The position numbers and the translations under genes were made by a program. From Pelagicoccus sp. SDUM812005 (GTDB lineage: Bacteria; Verrucomicrobiota; Verrucomicrobiia; Opitutales; Opitutaceae): a stretch of DNA of 64,000 nucleotides. The notes under the pieces were generated by a model. The model had not been told where the DNA came from. It was given only the letters and a program-made list of their open reading frames with translations, and did no database searches. Shown piece after piece: positions 1 through 9,157 of this stretch (the first letter of the stretch is position 1; the number at the start of each line of letters is the position of its first letter). The stretch is taken from the NCBI RefSeq assembly GCF_031127875.1, contig NZ_JARXIA010000013.1, positions 122,692-186,691 of the forward strand. The letters run 5' to 3'.

Positions 1-417
1 GCCCGCCATCTGCCAGGTCACCACCAGCCCGTTCGGGCTCTTGTCATAGGTGATCGACGAGGTATTCGCAAAGGCGTCCTCGTTGAACAAAAGATCGAAG
101 GTAACTCCCCTCTCCGGATCCGCTTCCGTAAACACCAAGCGTCCGTCCCCATCCGTTCCGACCCAACTCTGCGAAGCGCCCACACCCTTGGTCTGTTCGC
201 CAAGCGTCACTTGCAAGGCCTCGTCCGCATCCTTCCACGGTCCCCAAACCGGCCACTGCTCCAAGTCGCCGACCAGCGAATACACTTTCTCAGGAGAAGC
301 CTGCACCACGATCGAGCGCGAAACCGTAAACTCCTTCGAAAGGAAAAAACCGAGCACGATGGCGGCAACGAAAAGCAGGGAAAAAACGGAAAAAACGACG
401 AGGAAGAACTTTCTCAT
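1..417 (-). CDS. SRPBCC-family protein, membrane-anchored, C terminus cut by window edge
   Basis: The 139 residues present begin with a single hydrophobic segment (about residues 4-26) after a short basic N terminus. A START/SRPBCC-like region follows, including SRSIVVQASPEKVYSLVGDL and a W-P-x-W-G-P-W motif, as in polyketide cyclase/AHSA1-type helix-grip proteins. These bind hydrophobic ligands; no specific function can be assigned. The start is an ATG 60 bases after the gntK stop on the same strand, so it is probably the last gene of the glgB-gntK group. The gene runs off the left edge of the window. Confidence 0.75.
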   Translation of the reverse strand, partial: MRKFFLVVFSVFSLLFVAAIVLGFFLSKEFTVSRSIVVQASPEKVYSLVGDLEQWPVWGPWKDADEALQVTLGEQTKGVGASQSWVGTDGDGRLVFTEADPERGVTFDLLFNEDAFANTSSITYDKSPNGLVVTWQMAG

Positions 418-477
418 TCCTTCCGTTCTGGACGATTACGAAGCGCTAGCAATGCGAAACCGCCCCCTAGAAATTTT

Positions 478-990
478 CTAAAGTTCCGCCAAGGCTTTCG
501 CTACGATCTCTTCGATCGGTAGTCGAATATCCACTACGACCGCGTCCTCCGGCTCTTCCAAAGCCTCGAGCTGCGAATCCACCAAGCTCGTCGGCATGAA
601 ATGGTCCTTCCGCTGCCCCACCCGCTCGAGTATCGTGTCCCGATCCCCCTTCAGGTAGAGCCAACTCGCGCCCGGCAAGCCCGCCTCCAACGCATCGCGA
701 TACCGCTGCTTCAGGGCGCTGCAAGCCAGCACCACCGAATCGCCCTTCTCCAGACGAGAGCGGAGCTCGGCGTTCAAGACCTCCAGCCAGCCAGCCCGGT
801 CCTCGTCGGTCAAAGGAATGCCGGCGCTCATCTTGTCGACGTTGCTTTGCGGATGGAAATCGTCCGCATCCAACATCTCGATATGCTTCGCCTTCGCGAT
901 CTCGATCGCGATCGTCGACTTGCCGCTGCCGCAGATCCCCATCACGAAATACGCGACAGGGCCGGATCCTTGAGAACCTACCCCTCCCAC
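478..990 (-). CDS. gntK: gluconokinase (GntK type)
   Basis: This would phosphorylate D-gluconate to 6-phosphogluconate with ATP, feeding the pentose phosphate or Entner-Doudoroff pathway in the cytosol. The P-loop GICGSGKST lies at residues 18-26, and the family features LDADDFHP, a D-R-x-x-W-L stretch and CSALKQRYRD follow in order. The length (170 aa) fits the small gluconokinase family. The start is uncertain: the GTG used here overlaps the glgB stop by 13 bases, while homologues usually begin close to residue 14-17 of this model. The overlap with glgB implies co-transcription and translational coupling. Shikimate kinase is the nearest alternative, but the ADDFHP motif favours gluconokinase. 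Confidence 0.88.
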   Translation of the reverse strand: MGGVGSQGSGPVAYFVMGICGSGKSTIAIEIAKAKHIEMLDADDFHPQSNVDKMSAGIPLTDEDRAGWLEVLNAELRSRLEKGDSVVLACSALKQRYRDALEAGLPGASWLYLKGDRDTILERVGQRKDHFMPTSLVDSQLEALEEPEDAVVVDIRLPIEEIVAKALAEL

Positions 991-3188
991 TTGAAAAACA
1001 AGGTAGAAAGCGGCGGAATCGTGAACTCGCCGGATTGAGGGAAGCTATCGTACTCCACCGGTTCCGAATTCACTCCGTTCACGTTGCCGATATTGGAACC
1101 GCCATAGAAGGACGAATCCGTATTCAAAATCTCACGCCAGTGTCCTGCGGACGGCAGGCCGATGCGATACTTCTCCCGCGTCATCGGGGTGAAGTGGCCG
1201 ATCACCAAGATCTTGCTGCGACCATCCGGAGAGGTGCGCACGTAGCTGATCATGCTCGAATCCGCATCCCAACAGGCGATCCAACGGAAGCTCTTGTCGT
1301 CGAAGTCAGTCAACGCCAAGGCCGGCTCGGACTTGTAGACTCGGTTCAGGTCCCGCACCAGCGATGCGATCCCGTGGTGGTCGGAGAACTCGTTGAGGTG
1401 CCACTGCAAGCTCTTGTCGTAGTTCCACTCCTCGGATTGGCCGAACTCGCTTCCCATGAAGAGCAGCTTCTTGCCTGGGTAGCCCCACATGTGACCGTAG
1501 AGGGAACGCAGCGTACGCGACTTGTCCGTGATCGAGCCCGCTCCCATCTTCATGAGCATCGAGCCCTTCCCATGAGTCACTTCGTCATGGGAGAAAACCG
1601 TCACGAACTTCTCCGCATACTGGTAAAGCATGCCAAAAGTCAGGTTGTTCTGGTGATGCTTGCGGTAGATCGGGTCCTTCTCGAAGTAGGACATGTTGTC
1701 GTGCATCCAGCCCATGTTCCACTTCAGGTCAAAACCGAGCCCGCCTTCCGCCGGCGACTTGGTCACACCGCCAAACGAAGTCGACTCTTCCGCGATCATC
1801 AGCGTGCCCGGGTAATACTTGTGCACGAGATCGTTGGTTTCCCGCAAGAAGGCGATCGCCTCCAAATTCTCGTTGCCGCCGTACTGGTTGGGAATCCACT
1901 GCCCTTCCTCGCGAGAGTAGTCGAGATAGAGCATGGAAGCGACCGCGTCCACGCGCAGACCGTCGATGTGATAGCGGTCCAGCCAGCTCAAAGCGTTGGC
2001 GACCAGGAAGCTCTTCACCTCATGGCGACCGAAGTTGAAGATCAAAGTCCCCCAGTCCATGTGAGCGCCCAGGCGCGGATCCTCGTGCTCGTAGAGACAG
2101 GTCCCATCGAAGCCGGGCAAGGCAAAGGTGTCGCGCGGGAAGTGGGCCGGTACCCAGTCGAGGATTACCCCGATCTCCCGCTGGTGCATGTAGTCGACGA
2201 AAGCCTTGAAGTCGTCCGGCGTGCCGAAGCGATGAGTCGGCGCGTAGTATCCGGTTACTTGATACCCCCAGGATCCGTCGAAAGGATGCTCCGCCACCGG
2301 CATCAGCTCGATGTGCGTGAAGCCGTGCTCGATCACGTAGTCCGCCAGCTCGACCGCAAGCTCCTTGTAGGTCAACGGACGATTGTCCTCCTCCCAGCGG
2401 CGCTTCCAAGAGGCAAGGTGCACCTCGTAGATGCTCATCGGCTGCTCGAGCGCCTGATGGTTGACCCGCTTGGCCATCCAAGCCTGGTCGTTCCAAGCAT
2501 AGGAAGAATGATCGAAAACGATGGAGGCATTGTTGGGCGGCGCTTCGAAGTAGCAGCCATACGGATCGGTCTTCAAGAAGACGTCGCCATTCTTGGCCCG
2601 CAGCTCGAACTTGTAGACCTCGCCCGGCTCCAGACCGGGAACGAAGAGCTCCCAAACGCCGCTCGCCCCCAAGGAACGCATCGGATGGTAGCGACCGTCC
2701 CAATCGTTGAATACGCCTACCAGCGAAACCCGTTCCGCATTCGGCGCCCACACCGCGAACGACACCCCGGGAATCCCGTTCACCGTCTTCGGATGGGCCC
2801 CCAGCTTTTCGTAGATGCGGTGCTCGTTTCCTTGGTTGAAAAGGTACAGGTCCGAATCGCCCACCGTCGGCAAAAACGAATACGGATCGTAGAACTGGCG
2901 GATCTCGCGATTGCGTTGCTCCGCCCGCAAGCGATACGGGAAAACCATGTCGCGATCCTCGATCAACACCTCGAAGAAACCGCTCTCGTCGACCTTCTCC
3001 ATCGGGTAGCGCGGCCCCGCCTCGGTACCGGCGTCGACGACTTCGCACTTATCTACCCCACTGAGAAACGCCCGCACCAAGATGCCGCGCTTCTTGCCCT
3101 TTTGGAAAGGGTGCATCCCTAAAATATCGTGAGGCGTGCCGACCTTCGCGTCGACAAACCGTTTTAGATCCTGCTTCGAAGTGTACAT
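978..3188 (-). CDS. glgB: 1,4-alpha-glucan branching enzyme
   Basis: This GH13 enzyme makes the alpha-1,6 branches of glycogen by cutting and transferring alpha-1,4 chains in the cytosol. From this start the protein is 736 aa, the usual GlgB length. An N-terminal CBM48-type beta domain (AVWAPNAERVSLVGVFNDWD) precedes the catalytic barrel. Visible catalytic regions are DGLRVDAVASM with the nucleophile Asp, MIAEES with the acid/base Glu, and FSHDEVTHGK with the transition-state Asp. I chose the ATG at MYTSKQDLKRF; an in-frame start 66 bases upstream would add residues unlike the family. It is first in a minus-strand group with gntK. No other glg gene is present here. Confidence 0.96.
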   Translation of the reverse strand: MYTSKQDLKRFVDAKVGTPHDILGMHPFQKGKKRGILVRAFLSGVDKCEVVDAGTEAGPRYPMEKVDESGFFEVLIEDRDMVFPYRLRAEQRNREIRQFYDPYSFLPTVGDSDLYLFNQGNEHRIYEKLGAHPKTVNGIPGVSFAVWAPNAERVSLVGVFNDWDGRYHPMRSLGASGVWELFVPGLEPGEVYKFELRAKNGDVFLKTDPYGCYFEAPPNNASIVFDHSSYAWNDQAWMAKRVNHQALEQPMSIYEVHLASWKRRWEEDNRPLTYKELAVELADYVIEHGFTHIELMPVAEHPFDGSWGYQVTGYYAPTHRFGTPDDFKAFVDYMHQREIGVILDWVPAHFPRDTFALPGFDGTCLYEHEDPRLGAHMDWGTLIFNFGRHEVKSFLVANALSWLDRYHIDGLRVDAVASMLYLDYSREEGQWIPNQYGGNENLEAIAFLRETNDLVHKYYPGTLMIAEESTSFGGVTKSPAEGGLGFDLKWNMGWMHDNMSYFEKDPIYRKHHQNNLTFGMLYQYAEKFVTVFSHDEVTHGKGSMLMKMGAGSITDKSRTLRSLYGHMWGYPGKKLLFMGSEFGQSEEWNYDKSLQWHLNEFSDHHGIASLVRDLNRVYKSEPALALTDFDDKSFRWIACWDADSSMISYVRTSPDGRSKILVIGHFTPMTREKYRIGLPSAGHWREILNTDSSFYGGSNIGNVNGVNSEPVEYDSFPQSGEFTIPPLSTLFFKWEG

Positions 3189-3431
3189 AAAACTGGCCAA
3201 AGAATGTGGCGATTGACTCTCGAACCCGATGCCAGCCCTGTCTCGAATAGACAAGGCAAAACCGGTCCAAGCTTGTGATAATCAGCAAGCTGTCCGCCAA
3301 CATAGCCGCCTATCTCCCGCTTGTCCAATGACGGAACCGATTCCCCTCCCCGCCGTCCCAAAGCTCCTCGTCTTGGACCTTGCCAGCCACCACTCCTCCT
3401 CCCTTATTAGACAGCCTTCAAACCTGATACG

Positions 3432-5735
3432 ATGATCGAGCTCATTCGCCACCTCCCACGCCTCACCTTGGCCGCCGCCACCCTGGCCGCCTTCGCCACC
3501 TCGCTGCGCGCCCAAGACATCGAGCTCATTCCGAGCGGGCCGCTCACCTACGACCAGAAGACCGGCGAAGTCGTGGCCACCGACGGCGCCCAGATCCAGT
3601 ACGGCGAATGGCTGCTCTCCGCCGACACCATCCGCTTCAACCAGGAATCCGGCGACGCCTCCGCCTCCGGAAACGTCGTCTTCTCCCGTACCGACCTCCG
3701 CCTCGTCGCCGACGCCCTCACCTACAAGCCGAAGGAAGAGTTCGCCCGCGCCCAAAACTTCCGGGCCGGAAACGGACTCTACTACGTCGACGGCTCCCTC
3801 CTCGAAGGCAACCCCGACAACTTCCGCTTCGAGGACATCAACTTCTACCCCGGCGAGCCGGGCACCTTCCTCTTCGTGGCCCGCGCCGGCGAACTCGCCA
3901 TCGTCGACCAAAACGAGATCCGCGGCAAACGCCTCTTCTTCAAAGTCGGCGCCGTACCCTTCCTGCTCATTCCCAATATCACCCAGCCGCTCGACGCCGA
4001 AACCAACCTCTTCAAGCCCACCCTCGACTACAGCGGCCACATCGGCGCCCTCGTGGGAGCCGAAGCCCTCGTACCCGTCACCGACCATATCCGCCTCGGC
4101 GGAAACGTCGCCCTCAGCTCCAAACGCGGCATCCTCGCCGGCCCCGCCGCCTCCTACTCCTTCGAAAGCGAAAGCTACACCGCCAACGGCGCCTTGATTT
4201 CTGGATACATCAACGACCAGGGCGAACCTGGCCTCGACGTCAACGGCGAGCTCATCGATTCGGACCGCTACTTCGCCGAATGGCGCCACCAGCAAATGTG
4301 GGCCGACAACCGAGCCAACATCTCCGCCTACGCCCGCTACTGGTCCGACTCCGAAGTCACCCGCGACTTCTACGAAGACTCCTTCGACCGCATGCAAGAC
4401 CCAGACTCGTATCTGGAAGCCAACTACAACGCGGACAACTGGCAACTCTCCCTCTTCGCCCGCGCCGCCCTCGGCGAATTCCAGAGCCAAGTCGAACGCC
4501 TCCCCGAAGTTCGCTTCACCTACTTCCCCACCAACCTCGGCCACGGCTTCAGCCACCGCGGATTTCTCTCCGCCGCCGCCCTGCAAAAAACCGACGACAA
4601 CGACCTCACCCTCAACAGCACCAAGCTCGACGCCGCCTACAGCCTCGACTGGAACCACACCCTAGCCGACGGCGTCCAGCTTCGCCTCACCGCCGGAGCC
4701 CGCGGCCTCCGCTACGAAGACGCCGAAACCTACTACGTCCGCCACGAGCTCAACGACACCGACAACACCGTAGCCGCATGGGGAAAAACCAGCGGCTCCA
4801 AGGCCTACGGCGAAATCGGAGCCGACCTCAACTTCAAGGCAAGCGCCACCTTCGACTTCAAGAACGAGACTTGGAACATCGACGGCATCCGCCACATCAT
4901 CGAACCCCGCATCTCCTACCGCTACGTCCCCGAGCTCAGCTACGACAGCAGCCTAGCCATCCCGGACCAGCCCCTCTACGCCATCTACGGCCCGCCCCTC
5001 GGCCAAAGCATGCTCTACGCCGACAACGGAGCCTTCGCTAGTTACCTCCCCAACATCGACCTGCTCGATCGCCGCGACTCCGACAACATCCGCGAAGACC
5101 ACAAGTTGCGCTTCGAAGTGAGAAACCGGATACAAACTCGCCAGAAAAACGGCGGTTCCCGCGACCTCGCCCGCTTCGACCTCTCCGCCGACTACTACCT
5201 GCCAGGCTCCGAATACGCCGAAGAATATTACTCCCTGCTGAACTTCGACATCGAACTCACCCCCGCCCCTTGGCTCGAGCTCGGCCTCTTCACCCGCCTC
5301 GACCCGGAAGACGGCCTCTCCGTCCAAGAATTCAACCCGCGCGTCTCCATCCAAGACGAAGGCTACTGGAAAGTTACCTTCGGCTCCCACTTCCTCGACG
5401 GCACCTCCAACCTAGCCACCGCCAACCTCAACAGCCTCAATCCTCTCTACTCCTGGCAAACCTGGCCCAACTACGGCCGCAGCTGGCCCGAGTACACCAA
5501 CCTCCGCCTCGAGCAGTACTACGCCCATCTCGAATACCAGTTCTCAGAAAATCTCAAGCTCTACGCCACCACCCGCTACGACGACCAAACCGGCGTTTTC
5601 TACGAGCAACGCATCGGCATCATGCAGCGAGCCCTCGACGCCTACGGCCTCAAGTACGAGCTCCGCATCTACGACGGCGACCGCCGCGAAGACGACTTCG
5701 GCATCTCCATCGGCATCGACCTCTTCGACGAGTAA
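3432..5735 (+). CDS. lptD: LptD-like outer-membrane LPS-assembly protein
   Basis: A 767-aa protein with a signal peptide (about residues 1-27, ending SLRA before QDIEL). An OstA/LptA-like region follows (about residues 35-130), containing ATDGAQIQYG, ADTIRF and ASASGNVVFSRTD. The rest is long and beta-strand-rich, with alternating aromatic and charged residues as in an outer-membrane barrel. LptD inserts lipopolysaccharide into the outer leaflet together with LptE; no LptE is seen nearby. It is divergent from glgB and followed 45 bases later by the rRNA methyltransferase gene. Sequence drift in this phylum makes LptD-like safer than a strict orthology claim. Confidence 0.8.
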   Translation: MIELIRHLPRLTLAAATLAAFATSLRAQDIELIPSGPLTYDQKTGEVVATDGAQIQYGEWLLSADTIRFNQESGDASASGNVVFSRTDLRLVADALTYKPKEEFARAQNFRAGNGLYYVDGSLLEGNPDNFRFEDINFYPGEPGTFLFVARAGELAIVDQNEIRGKRLFFKVGAVPFLLIPNITQPLDAETNLFKPTLDYSGHIGALVGAEALVPVTDHIRLGGNVALSSKRGILAGPAASYSFESESYTANGALISGYINDQGEPGLDVNGELIDSDRYFAEWRHQQMWADNRANISAYARYWSDSEVTRDFYEDSFDRMQDPDSYLEANYNADNWQLSLFARAALGEFQSQVERLPEVRFTYFPTNLGHGFSHRGFLSAAALQKTDDNDLTLNSTKLDAAYSLDWNHTLADGVQLRLTAGARGLRYEDAETYYVRHELNDTDNTVAAWGKTSGSKAYGEIGADLNFKASATFDFKNETWNIDGIRHIIEPRISYRYVPELSYDSSLAIPDQPLYAIYGPPLGQSMLYADNGAFASYLPNIDLLDRRDSDNIREDHKLRFEVRNRIQTRQKNGGSRDLARFDLSADYYLPGSEYAEEYYSLLNFDIELTPAPWLELGLFTRLDPEDGLSVQEFNPRVSIQDEGYWKVTFGSHFLDGTSNLATANLNSLNPLYSWQTWPNYGRSWPEYTNLRLEQYYAHLEYQFSENLKLYATTRYDDQTGVFYEQRIGIMQRALDAYGLKYELRIYDGDRREDDFGISIGIDLFDE

Positions 5736-5780
5736 ACATCCCCCCAACTTACTCTCAGTCCAAATCCACACTCACCTACC

Positions 5781-7040
5781 GTGCCTAAGCCACTCCTCAA
5801 CGCGGGACTCAAGATCCACCGCCTGCAAAACCAGCGCCGCATCGCCTACTCCCTCATCGAGCGATCCCGCACCCTGCTCAAGCCCGGCTCCGCCTTCACC
5901 CGCGAACTGCACGAGCTCTTCCGCAAGCAAGGAAAATTCGGCTCCAAGGACCGGCGACTCTACCGCGAGCTCATCTACACCTACTTGCGCTACCAACCCT
6001 GGCTAGAGAGCAGCTACGCCAACCAAGACGCCTTCATGGACAAGCTCATCTGCCTGTCCGCCCCCACCGACGAGATCCAAAGCCTGTATCCAACCCTCCA
6101 GGACAGGAAACCGCTCGAAATCCCCGCCGATCAACGCTTCCTCTCCCTCGACCGCGACGTCGCCGACCTCGAGCTATTGCTCCCGCCCTGGTTCTCCAGC
6201 CACACCGAACGCGCCCCCACGGCCAAGTCCCTCCTCACCCTCGTTACCCGCCCGCCCCTCTGGCTACGCATCCAGAAGGATCCCAAGGAAGACCTCCTCG
6301 AGCGCCTCAAAGCCAACGCCACCCCCGCCCAAGCCGCCCAGATCGCCCGGCACCCGCTCGTTCCCGACTGTATCCACGCCCCCGCCGACTTCCCGCTCGC
6401 CAACCACCCCAGCTTCCTCGCCGGCGACGTCGAAATCCAAGACATCTCCTCCCAAATCCTCCTTCACCTCCTCAAGGACGCCCCCAAGGGCCATTGGCTC
6501 GACGCCTGCGCCGGCGCCGGAGGCAAAACCCTCCAGCTAGCCAACCTCCTCAAGCCCTACGGCAAGGTCACCGCCTACGACAAGCGCAGCTCCGCCCTGC
6601 GCGAGCTCCAGTCCCGAGCCAAACGCTCCGGACTCCCCAACATCTCCGTCCTCGACCAACGCCCCACCACCGGCGCCTACGATGGCGTGCTCGTCGACGC
6701 CCCTTGCAGCGGCTCCGGCACCTGGCGACGCCACCCCTACCTCATGCGCCAGACCAGCGAAGAAACCATCTTCGACTACGCCAAGACCCAGCTCGCCATC
6801 CTCAAGAGCTACGCTCCCCTCGTCGCCGACGGCGGCATCCTCGTCTACAGCACCTGCTCCCTCTCCCGCCACGAGAACGAGGCCGTCCAGGAAAAATTCC
6901 TCGCCGACTACCCAGACTTCCGCCACCAGCCCCTCTCCCCCCGCTTCGGCTACGAGGACAAAGGCCGCGGCATCACCGTCTATCCCGAAGACCACAACGG
7001 CGACGGCCTCTACGTCGCCACCTTCCGCAAGACCAACTAG
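5781..7040 (+). CDS. rsmB: RsmB/NOP2-family rRNA (cytosine-C5) methyltransferase
   Basis: A SAM-dependent m5C methyltransferase acting on RNA, probably 16S rRNA C967 if it is a true RsmB. The N-terminal part (about residues 15-150) resembles a NusB-like helical RNA-binding region. The catalytic domain has the SAM-binding motif DACAGAGGKT (241-250), the catalytic cysteine in APCSGSGTWRRHP (Cys309) and the second family cysteine in YSTCS (Cys359). It ends in a typical HNGDGLYVA segment. It starts with GTG. RsmF- or NOP2-type specificity cannot be excluded from sequence alone. Confidence 0.88.
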   Translation: MPKPLLNAGLKIHRLQNQRRIAYSLIERSRTLLKPGSAFTRELHELFRKQGKFGSKDRRLYRELIYTYLRYQPWLESSYANQDAFMDKLICLSAPTDEIQSLYPTLQDRKPLEIPADQRFLSLDRDVADLELLLPPWFSSHTERAPTAKSLLTLVTRPPLWLRIQKDPKEDLLERLKANATPAQAAQIARHPLVPDCIHAPADFPLANHPSFLAGDVEIQDISSQILLHLLKDAPKGHWLDACAGAGGKTLQLANLLKPYGKVTAYDKRSSALRELQSRAKRSGLPNISVLDQRPTTGAYDGVLVDAPCSGSGTWRRHPYLMRQTSEETIFDYAKTQLAILKSYAPLVADGGILVYSTCSLSRHENEAVQEKFLADYPDFRHQPLSPRFGYEDKGRGITVYPEDHNGDGLYVATFRKTN

Positions 7041-7222
7041 CCGCAAGACCACCTCCCCACCCCCCTTACGTCCCCCGTTACGCAAAACGAGACCAACGTT
7101 ATAGTTAATTTGCGCGCAGAAACCCGCTGGCTTCGAAACGAGATCTCCCCTTCGCCCCACCCCTCGCCGGATGGCCAACTTCGCGCTTGCCAGCCGCCCT
7201 CGCCCACACGTGAATTCACCCC

Positions 7223-8020
7223 GTGGCAGAGGAGAACGATCCCAGAATAAAGCTATCCGTATTTGAAGGTCCCATGGACCTTCTGCTCTTTCTCATACGC
7301 AAGCATGAGATCGACATCTACGATATCCCCATCGAGCTGGTGCTCGACCAGTACCTCGCCGTCCTCAACGCCATGAAAGAGTTCAGCCTCGAAGTCGCCG
7401 GCGACTTCTTCGTCATGGCCGCCACCCTCATGGAAATCAAGAGCCGCCTCCTGCTGCCCAAGCAAAAGCGCAGCGTCTCCGACGACGAGGAAGACGAGGA
7501 CGGCGACATCGACCCCCGCTGGGAACTCGTCCACCAGCTCCTCGAATACAAGAAGTTCAAGGAAGCCGCCGACTCCCTCGACAAGCTCTCCGACCGGGCC
7601 GCCCTCCTCAAGGAGCGCGACTACAACTCCGTCAACAAGGCCGAGACGCCCCAGCGCCCCCTCAAGCCCGAAGACAAGATCTCCATCTGGAATTCCTACA
7701 ACATCGTCCTGCGCCGCCTCACCGAAAAGCTGGTCGTCGGCGAAATCCAGGACGACTCCGTCACCGTGGTCGACCAGATGGAAATGCTCATCAAAAAGAT
7801 CCGCACCGAGCCCGTCTTCAACTTTTCCTCCCTCTTCGACGGCCATATCGGGCTGCGTACCCTCGTCACCACTTTCATCGCCATCCTGGAGCTCACCCGC
7901 TTGCGCCGCCTCAAGGTCGAGCAAAACGAAGCCTTCTGCGATTTCGTCGTCACCGGACTCGAAGGCGGCGAAAGCCTCTCCTTCGAAGAAGAAAACGAGC
8001 TTGAACAGCCCATCCCTTAG
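7223..8020 (+). CDS. scpA: segregation and condensation protein A
   Basis: ScpA is the kleisin that bridges SMC heads and binds ScpB in the bacterial condensin. The N terminus has the diagnostic FEGPMDLLLFLIRKHEIDIYD stretch (about residues 12-32) and the LEVAGDFFVMAATLMEIKSR helix that contacts the SMC coiled-coil neck. An acidic linker (about 90-105) follows, and the C-terminal winged-helix part closes with ELTRLRRLKVEQNEAFCDF. The length (265 aa) is normal. It starts with GTG. scpB and smc are not in the window, so ScpA is separated from its usual partner gene. The next small gene starts 16 bases downstream. Confidence 0.92.
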   Translation: MAEENDPRIKLSVFEGPMDLLLFLIRKHEIDIYDIPIELVLDQYLAVLNAMKEFSLEVAGDFFVMAATLMEIKSRLLLPKQKRSVSDDEEDEDGDIDPRWELVHQLLEYKKFKEAADSLDKLSDRAALLKERDYNSVNKAETPQRPLKPEDKISIWNSYNIVLRRLTEKLVVGEIQDDSVTVVDQMEMLIKKIRTEPVFNFSSLFDGHIGLRTLVTTFIAILELTRLRRLKVEQNEAFCDFVVTGLEGGESLSFEEENELEQPIP

Positions 8021-8035
8021 CCCAACCTAAACGGC

Positions 8036-8287
8036 GTGCGAGACGAAAGCCTAGCGAACAAGCAATCACACCTGATCGGTATCGGCCTGGACAACCAGGA
8101 CGGACACAAGCGGATCACCCAGGCCGAAAAATTCTCCATCGTCGGCGGATCCCAGGAAACCCACGAGCGCATGACCGAGACGGTAGTCAAAACCTTCGAA
8201 GACATGAAAAAGGCCGGCAAGCAGCTCGAATCCATCGAGAAGCAGCACCTCGCCGAACTCATCGAAAAAAATCGACCCGCGGACTAA
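8036..8287 (+). CDS. small uncharacterised protein (83 aa)
   Basis: I do not recognise a named family. The protein is charged and mainly helical in appearance, with a segment HKRITQAEKFSIVGGSQETH and a lysine/glutamate-rich C terminus. It has no signal peptide or membrane segment. It starts with GTG 16 bases after scpA, and its codon usage matches the flanking genes, which supports real coding. Its stop codon is in frame with the next small ORF, which begins immediately afterwards. Position between scpA and trxA suggests an operon. Confidence 0.6.
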   Translation: MRDESLANKQSHLIGIGLDNQDGHKRITQAEKFSIVGGSQETHERMTETVVKTFEDMKKAGKQLESIEKQHLAELIEKNRPAD

Positions 8288-8413
8288 GCGCCCATTCCGC
8301 CTCCCGCTCGCGCGAAAACGACAACCCAACTCGTCATTCACCCGCTGAAACCCACGCCATCCGGCCCCAAGGCCGACAGCTCCCTCTCCATCGAGGACGG
8401 GAACGGCAAGGAG

Positions 8414-8608
8414 GTGCTCAAAGCCGGAGCCGAGGACCCAGATCAAATCGTGCTTGCAACCGACTCGCAGGGGAATTCGTTGACGCTCCTCGAAGAGTAC
8501 GCTCGACGCAAAAACAGCCGCGTCGGCCCGCTCGAATTCGCTCTTAGCTTCATCTGCGCGACGGCTTCTCTTGCATTCGCCGCTCTCATCTACTTTAACA
8601 CGCACTAA
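8414..8608 (+). CDS. small C-terminally membrane-anchored protein, start uncertain
   Basis: The protein ends in a hydrophobic helix (ALSFICATASLAFAALIYF) just before the stop, so it looks tail-anchored. The upstream soluble part contains DSQGNSLTLLEEYARRK. The GTG start given is the first standard start but has no usable spacing to a ribosome-binding site. Coding-like sequence with the same codon bias continues in frame for another 40 codons, back to the stop of the preceding gene, without any ATG, GTG or TTG. An ATT at 8294 is a possible rare start. Function unknown. trxA begins 2 bases after its stop. Confidence 0.5.
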   Translation: MLKAGAEDPDQIVLATDSQGNSLTLLEEYARRKNSRVGPLEFALSFICATASLAFAALIYFNTH

Positions 8609-8610
8609 TC

Positions 8611-8934
8611 ATGGCAGACATTATCAACCTGAACGAACAAAGCTTCGACGAAGCAATATCCACCGCAAGCGGACCGGTCCTCGTGGATTTCTGGGCGCCT
8701 TGGTGCGGCCCTTGCAAGGCTATCGCTCCTCTCCTCGAAGAGATCGCTGGCGAACTCGACGGCAAAGCCGCCATCACCAAGGTCAACGTAGACGAAAACA
8801 ACGCCATCGCCGCAAAGTTCAACGTCCGCGCCATCCCTACCCTCATCCTCTTCAAGGGTGGCGAGCAGGTCGAAACCATCGTCGGCATGATCGGCAAGGA
8901 CGACCTCAAGGCCAAGATCGAAGCTCACATCTAA
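8611..8934 (+). CDS. trxA: thioredoxin
   Basis: A 107-aa cytosolic disulfide reductase with the canonical active site WAPWCGPCK (about residues 29-37) and the cis-proline in VRAIPTLILFKGG. There is no signal peptide. It starts 2 bases after the small membrane-protein gene and is followed by a strong intrinsic terminator, so it closes the scpA-trxA transcription unit. Thioredoxin normally passes electrons from thioredoxin reductase to ribonucleotide reductase and other targets; no reductase gene is present here. Confidence 0.97.
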   Translation: MADIINLNEQSFDEAISTASGPVLVDFWAPWCGPCKAIAPLLEEIAGELDGKAAITKVNVDENNAIAAKFNVRAIPTLILFKGGEQVETIVGMIGKDDLKAKIEAHI

Positions 8935-8962
8935 GCGGAGCCCGCAAAAAAGCATTTCCACA

Positions 8963-8993
8963 GCCTCCCTTCCTCGCGGAAGGGAGGCTTTTT
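8963..8993 (+). terminator. intrinsic terminator after trxA
   Basis: A perfect 11-bp stem GCCTCCCTTCC / GGAAGGGAGGC with a 4-base loop, followed directly by TTTTT. It lies 29 bases after the trxA stop on the same strand. Confidence 0.93.
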
Positions 8994-9157
8994 CATGCCC
9001 AATTTTCTCAAATTCCGGATGGCATTCTCAGATCCCGCAATCCCCATCTCCGCTCCCCTAACTCTCTGCCTGCCAAGCGCCTTTCGCATTTGACTCCCCT
9101 GCCCCCCGTTGCCGGTATCCCACTACCCCTTCACGCCACCTGCCACCCTTCCAACCC

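Noticed and set aside
1035..3122. A 695-codon open frame on the plus strand opposite glgB
   Set aside because: It is an antisense shadow produced by the strong GC3 bias. GlgB on the other strand has every catalytic motif, and the shadow peptide is low-complexity Arg/Val/His-rich.
3282..4658. A 458-codon minus-strand frame opposite lptD
   Set aside because: Its peptide is Gly/Val/Glu repetitive with no motif, as expected for the reverse frame of a C-ending-codon gene.
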